From NCBI RefSeq assembly GCF_018323985.1, contig NZ_AP024590.1, positions 1,054,001 to 1,118,000 on the forward strand: a stretch of DNA of 64,000 nucleotides, written 5' to 3'. This stretch comes from Enterobacter kobei. GTDB lineage: Bacteria; Pseudomonadota; Gammaproteobacteria; Enterobacterales; Enterobacteriaceae. The first letter of the stretch is position 1. Each line of letters begins with the position of its first letter. The notes beneath the pieces are model-generated. The model saw nothing but the letters and a program-made list of their open reading frames with translations. It was not told the DNA's origin and did not search any database. Of this stretch, positions 1-8,908 are shown one piece after another. Both the position numbers and the translations under genes were made by a program.

Positions 1-2018
1 GTGCGTTTTAATCCCAGCCGCTGCGCCGCGCCTTTTGGCCCGGCGACCACGCCGTTGGTTTCACGCAGGATCCTGACGATCAGCTGATACTCGTCTTCAC
101 CTTCCTGCGGAGTTTCCACTGGCGCATCCGGACTTTGCGGCACGCTCATTTCTGCCATCGACAGTTGCAGGACGTTGCCCCGCGTCAGCAGGACCGCACG
201 CTCGACAACATTTTCCAGCTCGCGCACGTTGCCCGGCCACGGCTGGTTGCTTAAGGTACGCAGCGTTTCGGCAGGAATGCTGTCAATATTGCGCCCCAGC
301 CGGTGGGCGATTTTAAAGGTGAAGGCTTTTACCAGCAGCGGAATGTCTTCCGGGCGTTCGCGCAACGGTGGAATGCGGATCGGGAAGACGTTCAGGCGAT
401 AGTAGAGATCGCTACGAAATTCGCGATCCGCCACCATCTGTTGCAGATCGCGGTTGGTGGCGGCGATCAGGCGCACATCCGTCTGGATCAGCTTGTTGCT
501 GCCGAGGCGCTCAAACTCCTGCTCCTGCAAGACCCGCAGCAGCTTCGGTTGCAGTTCGAGCGGCATATCGCCCACTTCATCCAGGAAGAGCGAGCTTTTA
601 TCCGCCAGTTCGAAGCGGCCAATGCGCTGGGCGCTGGCACCGGTAAAGGCACCGCGCTCATGCCCAAAGAGATCGCTTTCCAGCAGTCCGGCGGGCATGG
701 CGGCGCAGTTCATTTTCACCATCCGCCGCGCGTTGCGCCCGCTGAGATTATGAATGGCGCGCGCTATCAGCTCTTTACCGGTGCCGGTTTCGCCGAGGAT
801 CAGCACCGTACTGTTGCTTTTCGCTACCATTTCCACCTGTTGCAGCACGCTGTACATGGCTTCACTACGGCCAATAATCTCCCCGAATTCGCTGTCCACT
901 TTATTTAACTGCTCGGTCAGCGCGAGGTTCTCATCCACCAGCCGCTCTTTCAGGCGATGGATCTCCTGATAGGCCAGCGCATTATCGACGGCGATAGCTA
1001 TCCGTTCCGCGATCTGCCGCAGTAACGATAGCGTTGATGGCGTAAAGGTTTCGCCATCGCACTGCGCCAGCTTGAGTACGCCAAGCAGCGTGGAACCGGA
1101 CATCAGCGGTAGCAGGCACAGCGTCTGGATCTGATTGCCCCAGGTTTCAAACAGCCGACGCTCGTAGGGGGCCAGCTTGTCGCGCTCATGCAGTTTCAGC
1201 ACCAGCACGTCTTTACTTTCAAAGACCCGCTCCGAAAGCGTACCCGCTTCGTCCACTTCGCTTTGTTCATGTACCGGCGAGCGGTCAGTCGGGTAATGGG
1301 TGGAGTAAATATTCAGTTTGCCCTTGCGACTGCTGCGCAGCACGATGCTGATGGCGTCGATATGGAAATAGTGGTGGATCTCTTTGGCCACTTCGCTGAC
1401 CAGATCGTCAATATCCAGCCGGGACAGCACCGCATTGGTGATAGCTACCAGAATGCGAAAATTATCGCGCTCGCGGCACAGCAGTTCATGATCGGATGCG
1501 CCGTCAGGGTGCTGCTGAATATGTTCCACTACCACCCCGGTCAACTGGGTGAGGGTGTGCAGCCGGGCGTACTCTTTTTCGCTCCAGGGCGTGTCGGCCT
1601 GACGAATAAACTCGCAGCCGCCAAAAATGCGTCCGTCCACCGCAAGGGGCAGCAGGCTGTAGTGGCCCCATTGCTCGTACAGGCTGCTGGCCGCCAGCTG
1701 CGGCCAGGTATCGCAGAACTCAGCGTAATTGCAGTGCAGCGCTTCCGGGCGGGACAGTATGCGCCGCACCGGACCGTGCGCCAGCAGGGTGTCATCCTCG
1801 TATTTCACTGCCCGGCCATCTGCCCGTGCGGCGTAATAGCGGGCATGATGATCCTCAGCGTTCCACAGCACGATCGCCGCGCTGTCCGCCAGGCCCGATT
1901 GCCTGACCAGCTGCGTCAGGCTCTGACAGAGCGACGGCAGGTCGGACTGATGTAATAACGTGCGCGTAATATCAAACAGACCTTGCTGCCCGAGATCGCT
2001 CATCGGTGTATACGACAT
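1..2018 (-). CDS. fhlA: FhlA, formate-sensing sigma-54 activator of formate hydrogenlyase (3' end outside window)
   Basis: FhlA binds formate and activates sigma-54 promoters of the hyp, hyc and hydN/fdhF operons. Reading leftward, about 672 codons are visible: an N-terminus starting MSYTPMSDLGQQGLFD, GAF-type sensor regions, a AAA+ domain with GETGTGKE (Walker A) and GAFTGA (sigma-54 contact loop), and the start of the HTH ending GLKRT. E. coli FhlA is 692 residues, so about 20 residues lie beyond position 1. The start at 2018 is chosen because the next Met (2003) would drop the conserved MSYTP. It follows hypE by 78 bases on the same strand, as in the E. coli hypABCDE-fhlA operon. The truncation is only the window edge. 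Confidence 0.96.
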   Translation of the reverse strand, partial: MSYTPMSDLGQQGLFDITRTLLHQSDLPSLCQSLTQLVRQSGLADSAAIVLWNAEDHHARYYAARADGRAVKYEDDTLLAHGPVRRILSRPEALHCNYAEFCDTWPQLAASSLYEQWGHYSLLPLAVDGRIFGGCEFIRQADTPWSEKEYARLHTLTQLTGVVVEHIQQHPDGASDHELLCRERDNFRILVAITNAVLSRLDIDDLVSEVAKEIHHYFHIDAISIVLRSSRKGKLNIYSTHYPTDRSPVHEQSEVDEAGTLSERVFESKDVLVLKLHERDKLAPYERRLFETWGNQIQTLCLLPLMSGSTLLGVLKLAQCDGETFTPSTLSLLRQIAERIAIAVDNALAYQEIHRLKERLVDENLALTEQLNKVDSEFGEIIGRSEAMYSVLQQVEMVAKSNSTVLILGETGTGKELIARAIHNLSGRNARRMVKMNCAAMPAGLLESDLFGHERGAFTGASAQRIGRFELADKSSLFLDEVGDMPLELQPKLLRVLQEQEFERLGSNKLIQTDVRLIAATNRDLQQMVADREFRSDLYYRLNVFPIRIPPLRERPEDIPLLVKAFTFKIAHRLGRNIDSIPAETLRTLSNQPWPGNVRELENVVERAVLLTRGNVLQLSMAEMSVPQSPDAPVETPQEGEDEYQLIVRILRETNGVVAGPKGAAQRLGLKR

Positions 2019-2096
2019 ATCGCTATTCCAGAATGGCACCGAAAACCGGTGCGAAAAAAAGCATTAATTTATATATACGTGCTTACCGCACAAAAA

Positions 2097-3107
2097 TCAG
2101 CAAATGCGCGGCAGCGGTTCGGCATGGGGCAGATCCAGCATACGCTTCACGCCGTACAATCCGGCAAGACGCACACCCTGGCGCGTAACCACCTCGCCGA
2201 TCATCGCCGCATCGCGGCCCAGCGGATGGGCATGCAGACGCTCCAGCACCGCGTCAGCCGCCTGGCGTTCTACGGCGATCACCAGCTTGCCTTCATTGGC
2301 AAAATTCAGCGCCTCCAGCCCCAGCAGTTCACAGACGCCGCGCACTGCGGGTTTCATCGGCAAGTCGGCCTCGCGCAGTTCGATGCCGTAGCCGCTGCTG
2401 GCGGCAAACTCGTGGGCCACCGCGTTTACGCCGCCGCGCGTGGCATCGCGCAGGGCTTTGATGCCCTGAATGTCGCGCAAAGACTGGATAAGCGGGGTCA
2501 GCACGGCGCAGTCGCTAACCAGATCGCCATCCAGACCGAGTTTTTCCCGCAGATTAAGGATGGTCGCGCCGTGATCCCCCAGCGTGCCGCTCACCAGCAG
2601 GACGTCACCGGGTTGCAGCTGTTGCGCCCCCCAACGTATCCCGGCGGGAATAGCGCCGATCCCGGCAGTATTGATAAAAAGCTTATCCGCCGCGCCGCGC
2701 TGCACCACTTTGGTATCGCCGGTGACGATGGCGATGTCGGCGGCTTTCGCCGTCGCCGCCATGCTGTTGACCACGGCCCGCAGCGTGTCGAGGGGCAGAC
2801 CCTCTTCGAGAATAAAGCCGCACGAGAAGAAACGCGGCAGCGCACCGCTGACCGCCACATCGTTAGCGGTGCCGCAGATGGCGAGCTTGCCGATGTCGCC
2901 GCCGGGGAAAAACAGCGGATCGATAACGTAGCTGTCGGTGGAGAAGGCCAGCCGGTCACCGGCGGCAGTGAGCGTGGCGAGATCAAGCCGCGCCTGATCT
3001 TCCTGCTCCGCCAGCCACGGATTGTCAAACGCCTGCATAAACAGGCTGTTGATCAACTGCTGCATCGCCTGACCGCCGCTGCCGTGGGCCAGTTGCACTG
3101 TATTCAT
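2097..3107 (-). CDS. hypE: HypE, carbamoyl-dehydratase making the cyanide ligand of [NiFe] hydrogenase
   Basis: HypE accepts a carbamoyl group from HypF on its C-terminal cysteine and dehydrates it with ATP to a thiocyanate, the source of the CN ligands on the hydrogenase iron. The 336-residue protein has the E. coli length. It begins MNTVQLAHGSGGQAMQQL and ends in the diagnostic PRIC tail with the acceptor Cys at the C-terminus. The AIR-synthase-like GGDIGKLAICGTANDVAVSG motif lies in the first third. Its start overlaps the hypD stop by 4 bases (ATGA), indicating translational coupling. Confidence 0.97.
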   Translation of the reverse strand: MNTVQLAHGSGGQAMQQLINSLFMQAFDNPWLAEQEDQARLDLATLTAAGDRLAFSTDSYVIDPLFFPGGDIGKLAICGTANDVAVSGALPRFFSCGFILEEGLPLDTLRAVVNSMAATAKAADIAIVTGDTKVVQRGAADKLFINTAGIGAIPAGIRWGAQQLQPGDVLLVSGTLGDHGATILNLREKLGLDGDLVSDCAVLTPLIQSLRDIQGIKALRDATRGGVNAVAHEFAASSGYGIELREADLPMKPAVRGVCELLGLEALNFANEGKLVIAVERQAADAVLERLHAHPLGRDAAMIGEVVTRQGVRLAGLYGVKRMLDLPHAEPLPRIC

Positions 3108-4225
3108 GCTTCACACTCCTGACTGCGATAGTGATACCAGGCGGCGCAGGCCCCTTCCGAGGAGACCATCAGCGCGCCAAAGGCCGACTGCGGATCGCAG
3201 GTTTTGCCGAACAGCGGGCACTGGTGCGGTTTGCATTTGCCCGTCAGCACGTCACCGCAACGGGCGCGTGGATCGTCATACGCCTGTTGCGGGGCAGGGC
3301 GAAAATGCGCCTGCGCATCAAAAGACTGGTACGCCGGTGTGAGCTGCACGCCGGAGTGTTCGATCATGCCAAGCCCGCGCCATTCGCTTTTACCTTCGAC
3401 GCAGAACACCTCGGCCATGGCCTGACGGGCCAGCGCGTTACCGCCATCCGGCACCACGCGGCGGTACTGATTTTCGACGAGACTGCGGGCTGCTATTTTC
3501 TGCTCAACCAGCATCAGTACGCCTTGCAGTAGATCAAGGGGTTCGAAACCAGCCACCACTAACGGGCGCTGAAAGTCGCTGGCGATAAAGCCATAGGCCT
3601 CGATACCAATCACCATGCTGACATGCCCAGGCGCTAAAAAGGCGTCGATGCCGTTGTCCGGCGCTTCCAGCAGGCTGCGCAGGGTCGGGATCAGCGTGAT
3701 GTGCTGGCAGAAAAAATAGAAATTATGGATGCCGCGCGCCTTCGCCTGTTGCAGCGTGATGGCCGTCGCGGGCATGGTGGTTTCAAAACCGAGGCCGAAA
3801 AACACCACCTTGCGCTGGGGATTTTCCGCCGCCAGCGTCAGCGCATCCATCGGCGAATAGACAATACGGATATCCGCGCCGCGCGCTTTCGCCTGCAACA
3901 GCGAACCATTTTTTCCCGGTACGCGAATGGCATCGCCGAAGGTGCAGAAAATGACTTCCGGGCGGCTGGCGATCTCCACGCAGGTGTCGATGCGTCCCAT
4001 CGGCAACACGCACACCGGGCAGCCCGGTCCGTGAATGAATTCGATATTCTCCGGCAGCAGCTGATCGAGGCCGAATTTGAAAATCGCGTGTGTATGGCCG
4101 CCGCACACTTCCATAATGCGCAACGGGCGGGAAGCGGTGTAGGAGAGCAGACGGGCGCGATCCCGCAGCCGTTCGATAAGCTGCATCACCTGTTCCGGTG
4201 CGCGGTATTCATCAACAAAACGCAT
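3104..4225 (-). CDS. hypD: HypD, iron-sulfur scaffold for Fe(CN)2CO assembly
   Basis: HypD forms the platform with HypC on which Fe(CN)2CO is built before transfer to the hydrogenase large subunit. The 373 residues match E. coli HypD in length. Visible motifs are CGGHTHAI, GPGCPVCVLP and a C-terminal [4Fe-4S] region, CGDVLTGKCKPHQCPLFG. A GTG three bases upstream (4228) could also start the frame, but the ATG at 4225 gives the family N-terminus MRFVDEYR and shares one base with the hypC stop (TGATG), so it is preferred. It lies inside the hypABCDE operon. Confidence 0.97.
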   Translation of the reverse strand: MRFVDEYRAPEQVMQLIERLRDRARLLSYTASRPLRIMEVCGGHTHAIFKFGLDQLLPENIEFIHGPGCPVCVLPMGRIDTCVEIASRPEVIFCTFGDAIRVPGKNGSLLQAKARGADIRIVYSPMDALTLAAENPQRKVVFFGLGFETTMPATAITLQQAKARGIHNFYFFCQHITLIPTLRSLLEAPDNGIDAFLAPGHVSMVIGIEAYGFIASDFQRPLVVAGFEPLDLLQGVLMLVEQKIAARSLVENQYRRVVPDGGNALARQAMAEVFCVEGKSEWRGLGMIEHSGVQLTPAYQSFDAQAHFRPAPQQAYDDPRARCGDVLTGKCKPHQCPLFGKTCDPQSAFGALMVSSEGACAAWYHYRSQECEA

Positions 4226-4512
4226 CACCGACCTCCGCTGATGTGGGCATCACCGTACAGCAGCCCGCCAACGTCCGGCTCTACGTCGAACATATTTTGC
4301 AGGGCGCTCAGCGTATCGCGGGCTTCCGCTTCGTTGATCACGCTCATCGCAAAACCCACATGCACCAGCACCCACTGACCGAGACGCGACTGGCCCGTTT
4401 CGTCGGTGCTGCCGACCAGCGTGAGATCCACGTCGCGCTGAATGCCGCAGACGTCCACTTTCGCCTGGACACCGTCAATGGCGCTGATTTGCCCCGGTAC
4501 GCCTATGCACAT
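4225..4512 (-). CDS. hypC: HypC, hydrogenase maturation chaperone
   Basis: HypC is a small chaperone that binds HypD and then the hydrogenase-3 large subunit HycE, holding the iron centre through its N-terminal Cys after Met removal. The sequence starts MCIGVPGQI, the family signature with the essential Cys2. It has 95 residues, slightly longer than the roughly 90 of E. coli because of an extended C-terminus ending AHISGGR. Its start overlaps the end of hypB by 10 bases and its stop touches hypD. Confidence 0.96.
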   Translation of the reverse strand: MCIGVPGQISAIDGVQAKVDVCGIQRDVDLTLVGSTDETGQSRLGQWVLVHVGFAMSVINEAEARDTLSALQNMFDVEPDVGGLLYGDAHISGGR

Positions 4513-5372
4513 TGTTGCGCCTCCAGCCAGCCAAGCCAGCTGTCCATGCCCTCGCCGCTGGTAGCAGAGATCAGGATCACTTCAATGTGCGGATTCACTG
4601 CCCGTGCCGCGGCGATGCAGCTTTCGACATCGAAATTCAGATACGGCAGCAGGTCGATTTTATTAAGCAGCATCAGCGAGGCCGCGGCAAACATATGCGG
4701 ATACTTCAGCGGTTTGTCTTCGCCTTCGGTGACGGACAACACCGCGACTTTATGCCGCTCGCCTAAGTCAAAGCTCGCCGGGCATACCAGGTTGCCGACG
4801 TTCTCAATGAACAAAATCCCGCCATCGTCCAGCGGTAAACGCGGCGCGGCGTCGGCGATCATCTGCGCATCCAGATGGCAGCCTTTACCGGTATTCACCT
4901 GAATCGCCGGGGTGCCGGTGGCACGAATACGCGCGGCATCGTTCACCGTTTGCTGATCGCCTTCAATGACCGCGCAGGCTTTTTTCCCTTTCAGGCGCAG
5001 CAGGGTTTCGGTGAGGAGGGTGGTTTTACCGGAGCCGGGGCTGGAGACCAGGTTCAGCACCAGCAGCTCGCGGGCAGCGAAGCGCGCGCGGTTGCGGGCG
5101 GCAAGCTGGTTGTTTTTGTCCAGCACGTCGATTTCTACTTCCAGCATCCGGCGCTGGCTCATGCCGGGGGCATGGGTTCCCGCCTCGCCGTGACCATAAT
5201 GCAGATCGCCGCTGTCGGTTTGCGTCGGGCTGAAGGCCGTTTTCATGCCGGTGATGGTCAGCCCGGACCGGGCAGCTGGCGCAAAGGGGGCGCCACGAAA
5301 CGCCGAGTGCGGATTGTGCTCGTCGCCTTCTATATAGAGATTGCCTTCACCGCAACCACAGGTGGTACACAT
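4503..5372 (-). CDS. hypB: HypB, GTPase for nickel insertion into hydrogenase
   Basis: HypB hydrolyses GTP while delivering Ni to the hydrogenase large subunit with HypA. The protein (289 residues) starts MCTTCGCG, giving the high-affinity N-terminal CxxCxC nickel site. A variable linker follows, then the G domain with P-loop SSPGSGKT and NKIDLL. The linker (about residues 15-75) is not histidine-rich, so Ni storage like that of rhizobial HypB is not expected. It starts 3 bases after hypA and overlaps hypC. Confidence 0.97.
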   Translation of the reverse strand: MCTTCGCGEGNLYIEGDEHNPHSAFRGAPFAPAARSGLTITGMKTAFSPTQTDSGDLHYGHGEAGTHAPGMSQRRMLEVEIDVLDKNNQLAARNRARFAARELLVLNLVSSPGSGKTTLLTETLLRLKGKKACAVIEGDQQTVNDAARIRATGTPAIQVNTGKGCHLDAQMIADAAPRLPLDDGGILFIENVGNLVCPASFDLGERHKVAVLSVTEGEDKPLKYPHMFAAASLMLLNKIDLLPYLNFDVESCIAAARAVNPHIEVILISATSGEGMDSWLGWLEAQQCA

Positions 5373-5375
5373 GTT

Positions 5376-5726
5376 TCACTCCTGTTCAATTTCCAGACGC
5401 TGAATTTGCAGACCGTCGTCGGCGACGATCTGCAACGTGTCGCTGTTACACAGCGGACAACGACGCACGCGCTGGCTCAGTAAGGTGACGTACTGCTGAC
5501 AATGCCCGCACCAGCACTCGGCCTGTTGCTCATCGAGATGCAGTGTACAACCTTCCGCCAGCGTGCCACGGCACACCAGATCAAAGCAGAAGCGCAACGC
5601 GCTGCTCTCGACGCAAGAAAATGCGCCGATTTTTAACCACACGCCGGTCACGCGACGCGCCCCGTGTGTGGCGGCCTGCTGCTCGATGAGTTCCAGCGCG
5701 CGCTGGCAAAGGGTAATTTCGTGCAT
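5376..5726 (-). CDS. hypA: HypA, nickel/zinc metallochaperone for hydrogenase-3
   Basis: HypA works with HypB to insert Ni into HycE. The 116 residues match E. coli HypA. They begin MHEITLC, where Met1 and His2 form the Ni site, and contain two zinc CxxC pairs (CWCGHC and CPLC). An in-frame Met 22 codons upstream (5792) exists but would start inside the sigma-54 promoter and lacks family similarity, so 5726 is taken as the start. It is the first gene of the hyp operon and is divergent from hycA. Confidence 0.96.
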   Translation of the reverse strand: MHEITLCQRALELIEQQAATHGARRVTGVWLKIGAFSCVESSALRFCFDLVCRGTLAEGCTLHLDEQQAECWCGHCQQYVTLLSQRVRRCPLCNSDTLQIVADDGLQIQRLEIEQE

Positions 5727-5757
5727 AACGCCTCCCGTTAGTCGATGGGCTAACCAA

Positions 5758-5773
5758 TGCAATAACGATGCCA
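5758..5773 (-). promoter_or_regulatory. Sigma-54 promoter of hypABCDE-fhlA
   Basis: Read on the minus strand, TGGCATCGTTATTGCA matches the -24/-12 consensus with GG-N10-GC spacing. It lies about 30 bases upstream of the hypA start and matches the known FhlA-dependent hyp promoter arrangement. Confidence 0.85.
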
Positions 5774-5781
5774 GCTCTTTC

Positions 5782-5825
5782 TGACATGTCACTGACGATG
5801 ACGATGCTGACGAAATGACATGTCA
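5782..5825. promoter_or_regulatory. Probable FhlA upstream activating sites between hypA and hycA
   Basis: Two identical perfect palindromes TGACATGTCA occur at 5782-5791 and 5816-5825, 34 bases apart. Between them are repeated TGACGA/CGTCA half-sites. They sit between the divergent sigma-54 promoters, where FhlA is known to bind in E. coli. Assignment to FhlA is inferred from position and from TGTC/TGACA half-sites. Confidence 0.65.
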
Positions 5826-5875
5826 CGCGCCAAGGTGATTTCATTTTTATTTATGAAATTCAAAAGGTTAAAAAC

Positions 5876-5890
5876 TGGCATGAAATCTGC
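5876..5890 (+). promoter_or_regulatory. Sigma-54 promoter of the hyc operon
   Basis: TGGCATGAAATCTGC has the GG-N10-GC spacing of a -24/-12 element and lies 36 bases upstream of the hycA start. It faces away from the hyp promoter with the palindromic sites between them. Confidence 0.85.
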
Positions 5891-5926
5891 TAACAGCGGT
5901 TATCGCAACTAATCGGGTAACCTGAC

Positions 5927-6394
5927 ATGACCATCTGGGAAATTAGCGAAAAAGCTGACTACATTGCCGAACGGCATCAACGCCTCCAGGATGAATGGCG
6001 TCATTACTGCAACTCACTGGTTCAGGGGATCACCCTGTCAAAAGCGCGGCTGCATCACGCCATGAGCTGCGCGCCGGACCGGGATCTGTGCTTTGTCCTG
6101 TTCGAGCACTTTCCGGTTTACGTCACCCTCGCCGATGGCTTCAACAGCCACACCATTGAGTATTACGTCGGCAGCAAAAATAGCGACGACAAGTTGTTGA
6201 TTGCGCAGGCGCAGCTTGGGCTTGATGGTCGCGTTGACGGCCACGTCAGTAACCGCTCCCGCGAAGCCGTACTCGAACACTATCTCGATAAAATCGCGAC
6301 CCTTTACAACGGCCTGTATGCGGCGATTGCAGAGGATCTGCCGATCGACCTGCATCAGCTGGTGAACCGCCCGTTACCGACGGCGCAGGCGTAA
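5927..6394 (+). CDS. hycA: HycA, negative regulator of the formate hydrogenlyase regulon
   Basis: HycA counteracts FhlA-dependent activation of hyp/hyc/fdhF by a mechanism that is not fully defined. The 155-residue soluble protein (E. coli about 153) starts MTIWEISEKADYIAERHQRL and ends RPLPTAQA. No enzyme motif or HTH is visible. It is the first gene downstream of the hyc sigma-54 promoter. An 80-base gap containing another FhlA-like site separates it from hycB. Confidence 0.95.
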   Translation: MTIWEISEKADYIAERHQRLQDEWRHYCNSLVQGITLSKARLHHAMSCAPDRDLCFVLFEHFPVYVTLADGFNSHTIEYYVGSKNSDDKLLIAQAQLGLDGRVDGHVSNRSREAVLEHYLDKIATLYNGLYAAIAEDLPIDLHQLVNRPLPTAQA

Positions 6395-6403
6395 CCGCAT
6401 GGG

Positions 6404-6427
6404 TGTCGATGAGTGTCGAAACAGACA
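6404..6427. promoter_or_regulatory. Candidate additional FhlA site between hycA and hycB
   Basis: Two direct TGTCGA half-sites (6404 and 6414) are followed by ACAGACA, resembling the TGTCG...TGACA-type FhlA motif. An FhlA site in the hycA-hycB gap is known in E. coli; here it is inferred from similarity and position. Confidence 0.45.
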
Positions 6428-6474
6428 GTGCATCGGCATGATTTCGTCAAAAATGACCACCTGAGGAATGCCTG

Positions 6475-7083
6475 GTGAATCGTTTTGTAATTGCTGACTC
6501 CACCCTCTGCATTGGCTGCCACACCTGTGAAGCCGCCTGTGCCGAGACGCATCGCCAGCGCGGTTTGCAGTCTATGCCGCGACTGAAAGTGATGCGCAAC
6601 GAAAAAGAATCTGCGCCGCAGTTGTGTCACCACTGCGAAGACGCGCCCTGCGCCGGGGTCTGCCCGGTCAATGCCATTAACCGCGTCGACGGCGCGGTGC
6701 AGCTCAATGAAAGCCTGTGCGTCAGTTGCAAGCTGTGCGCCATCGCCTGTCCATTTGGTGCCATTGAAATGTCCGGCAGCCGCCCGCTGCATATTCCGGC
6801 TAACGCCAACACGCCGAAAGCGCCCGCCGCGCCCCCGGCACCCGCCCGTGTCAGCACGCTGCTGGACTGGGTGCCCGGCGTGCGCGCCGTGGCGGTGAAA
6901 TGCGATCTGTGCAGTTTCGATGACGCAGGCCCCGCCTGTGTGCGCACCTGCCCGACGCAGGCGCTGCATCTGGTCAATAACCTCGACATTGCCCGCGCCA
7001 GCAAGCGCAAACGCGAACTCACCATCAACGCTGATTTTGGCGATCTGTCGGCGCTGACCCGCACGCCAGGAGGTACAAATTGA
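6475..7083 (+). CDS. hycB: HycB, ferredoxin-like electron-transfer subunit of formate hydrogenlyase
   Basis: HycB links the formate dehydrogenase H subunit to the hydrogenase-3 small subunits through four [4Fe-4S] clusters. Cysteine clusters visible in the 202 residues are CIGCHTCEAAC, CHHCEDAPC...CP, CVSCKLCAIACP and CDLCSF...CVRTCP, with a Pro/Ala-rich linker (APAAPPAPA) before the last. Translation starts at GTG (6475), giving the conserved MNRFVIADSTLC. The stop overlaps the hycC start. HydN at 18155 is a paralogue. Confidence 0.97.
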   Translation: MNRFVIADSTLCIGCHTCEAACAETHRQRGLQSMPRLKVMRNEKESAPQLCHHCEDAPCAGVCPVNAINRVDGAVQLNESLCVSCKLCAIACPFGAIEMSGSRPLHIPANANTPKAPAAPPAPARVSTLLDWVPGVRAVAVKCDLCSFDDAGPACVRTCPTQALHLVNNLDIARASKRKRELTINADFGDLSALTRTPGGTN

Positions 7084-8906
7084 ACGCGCTTTCTCTCATT
7101 AACAGCGCGCTGCTGTGCTTCACTGCGGCGGCGTTGCTGGCAGCGGCATTTTCATTTTATAAGCCGCTCAGCGGAGTGATGGCGGGGCTGGGCGGTGCGC
7201 TCGCCAGCGCCATGACGGCAGGGGCCGGGGCGCTGGTGCTGCTCGACGGCGTGGCGGTGCAGGGCACGGTGTCGCTGGCGGGTATGGGCATGCTGATCAC
7301 GCCGCTGTCGGCGATCTGGCTTATCACCCTCGGCCTGTGCGGGCTGTTTGTCAGTTTGTTTAACATCGACTGGCATCGCCACGCCGGGGTACAGGCGAAC
7401 GGCCTGCTGATTAATGCGCTGATGGCAGCGGCGGTGTGCGCTGTCGTTGCAGATAACTTCGGCGTGCTGGTGGTGATGGCGGAGATCATGGCGCTGTGTG
7501 CGGTATTTCTTACCGGGTGCGGTCAGTCGGCAAAACTGTGGTTTGTGCTGGGCCGGGCGGGCACGCTGCTGCTGGTCATCTGCTGTGGGCTTATCTGGCA
7601 GCGTTATCACACGCTGGATCTGACGCAGATGAATATCGCCGCCCAACGGTTGCCGTTGAGCGCCGGGATCTGGCTCTCCGGCGTGGCGGGCTTTGGTCTG
7701 CTGGCGGGGATTATTCCGCTGCACGGTTGGGTGCCGCAGGCCCATGCGAATGCCAGCGCGCCCGCGGCGGCGCTGTTCTCTACCGTGGTGATGAAAATCG
7801 GCCTGTTCGGCATCCTGACATTATCGCTCGCGGGCGGTAATCCACCGCTGTGGTGGGGCATTGTGCTGCTGGTGCTGGGGATGGTGACGGCTTTTGTCGG
7901 CGGCCTTTACGCGCTGATGGAGCACAATATTCAGCGCCTGCTGGCGTACCACACGCTGGAAAACATCGGCATTATTTTGCTGGGGCTGGGTGCCGGACTG
8001 ACGGGTATCGCCCTGCAGCAGCCTGCGCTGATCGCGCTTGGCATGACCGGCGGTCTGTATCACCTCATCAATCACAGCCTGTTTAAAAGCACGCTGTTTC
8101 TCGGCGCGGGCAGCGTCTGGTATCAGACCGGGCACCGCGATATTGAAAAGCTGGGCGGTATCGGCAAACGCATGCCGTTAATTTCGCTGACCATGCTGGT
8201 GGGGCTGATGGCAATGGCGGCGCTGCCGCCGCTTAACGGCTTTGCCGGGGAATGGGTGATCTATCAGTCCTTCTTCCGTCTGAGCAGTAGCGATCTGTTT
8301 ATCGGTCGTCTGCTTGGCCCGTTGCTTGCTGTCGGGCTGGCGATCACCGGCGCGCTGGCGGTGATGTGTATGGCTAAAGTGTACGGCGTGACCTTTCTCG
8401 GCGCACCGCGCACGCCTGAGGCGGCAAACGCCCGTCCTGCCCCCTTACTGATGACCTTTTCCGTGGTGGCGCTGGCGTTGTGCTGTATCGCTGGCGGTGT
8501 AGGCGCGCCCTGGCTGCTGCCGCTGTTATCAACGGCGGTACCGCTGCCGCTTGCCACCGCGCAGACCAGCGTGTCACAGCCGATGATCGCGCTGCTGCTG
8601 GTGGCCTGCCCGCTGTTGCCGCTAATTATCATGCTGCTGTTAAAAGGCGATCGTTTACCGGGCCGCCAGCGCGGCGCGGCATGGGTGTGCGGGTACGATC
8701 ACGAGCCATCTATGGTGATCACCGCCCACGGTTTTGCCCATCCGGTAAAAGCGGCTTTCGCCCCGGTGCTGAAGCTGCGTCACTGGCTGGATCCGGTCGC
8801 ACGCATTCCTGGCTGGCAGCGTGAAGGGGCGGCGGTACTGTTCCGTCGCCTGGCGCTGATCGAGCTGGCGGTACTGGTGGTCGTTGTGATTTCCCGAGGA
8901 GCCTGA
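7080..8906 (+). CDS. hycC: HycC, large membrane subunit of hydrogenase-3
   Basis: HycC is the NuoL/MrpA-like polytopic inner-membrane subunit that anchors the FHL complex and may contribute to ion movement. It has 608 residues, the E. coli length, with about 15 hydrophobic segments and the antiporter-type core HGWVPQAHANASAPAAALFS. The start is a TTG at 7080 overlapping the hycB TGA, preceded by AGGAGG, so coupled translation is likely. It is followed two bases later by hycD. Confidence 0.97.
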   Translation: MNALSLINSALLCFTAAALLAAAFSFYKPLSGVMAGLGGALASAMTAGAGALVLLDGVAVQGTVSLAGMGMLITPLSAIWLITLGLCGLFVSLFNIDWHRHAGVQANGLLINALMAAAVCAVVADNFGVLVVMAEIMALCAVFLTGCGQSAKLWFVLGRAGTLLLVICCGLIWQRYHTLDLTQMNIAAQRLPLSAGIWLSGVAGFGLLAGIIPLHGWVPQAHANASAPAAALFSTVVMKIGLFGILTLSLAGGNPPLWWGIVLLVLGMVTAFVGGLYALMEHNIQRLLAYHTLENIGIILLGLGAGLTGIALQQPALIALGMTGGLYHLINHSLFKSTLFLGAGSVWYQTGHRDIEKLGGIGKRMPLISLTMLVGLMAMAALPPLNGFAGEWVIYQSFFRLSSSDLFIGRLLGPLLAVGLAITGALAVMCMAKVYGVTFLGAPRTPEAANARPAPLLMTFSVVALALCCIAGGVGAPWLLPLLSTAVPLPLATAQTSVSQPMIALLLVACPLLPLIIMLLLKGDRLPGRQRGAAWVCGYDHEPSMVITAHGFAHPVKAAFAPVLKLRHWLDPVARIPGWQREGAAVLFRRLALIELAVLVVVVISRGA

Positions 8907-8908
8907 AC

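Noticed and set aside
1188..1955. Plus-strand frame of 255 codons opposite fhlA
   Set aside because: fhlA on the minus strand is unmistakable through its GAF and AAA+ motifs; the plus frame is His/Gln/Val-rich shadow sequence.
1983..3122. Plus-strand frame of 379 codons opposite hypE
   Set aside because: HypE on the other strand is full length with its PRIC tail; the plus frame lacks any motif.
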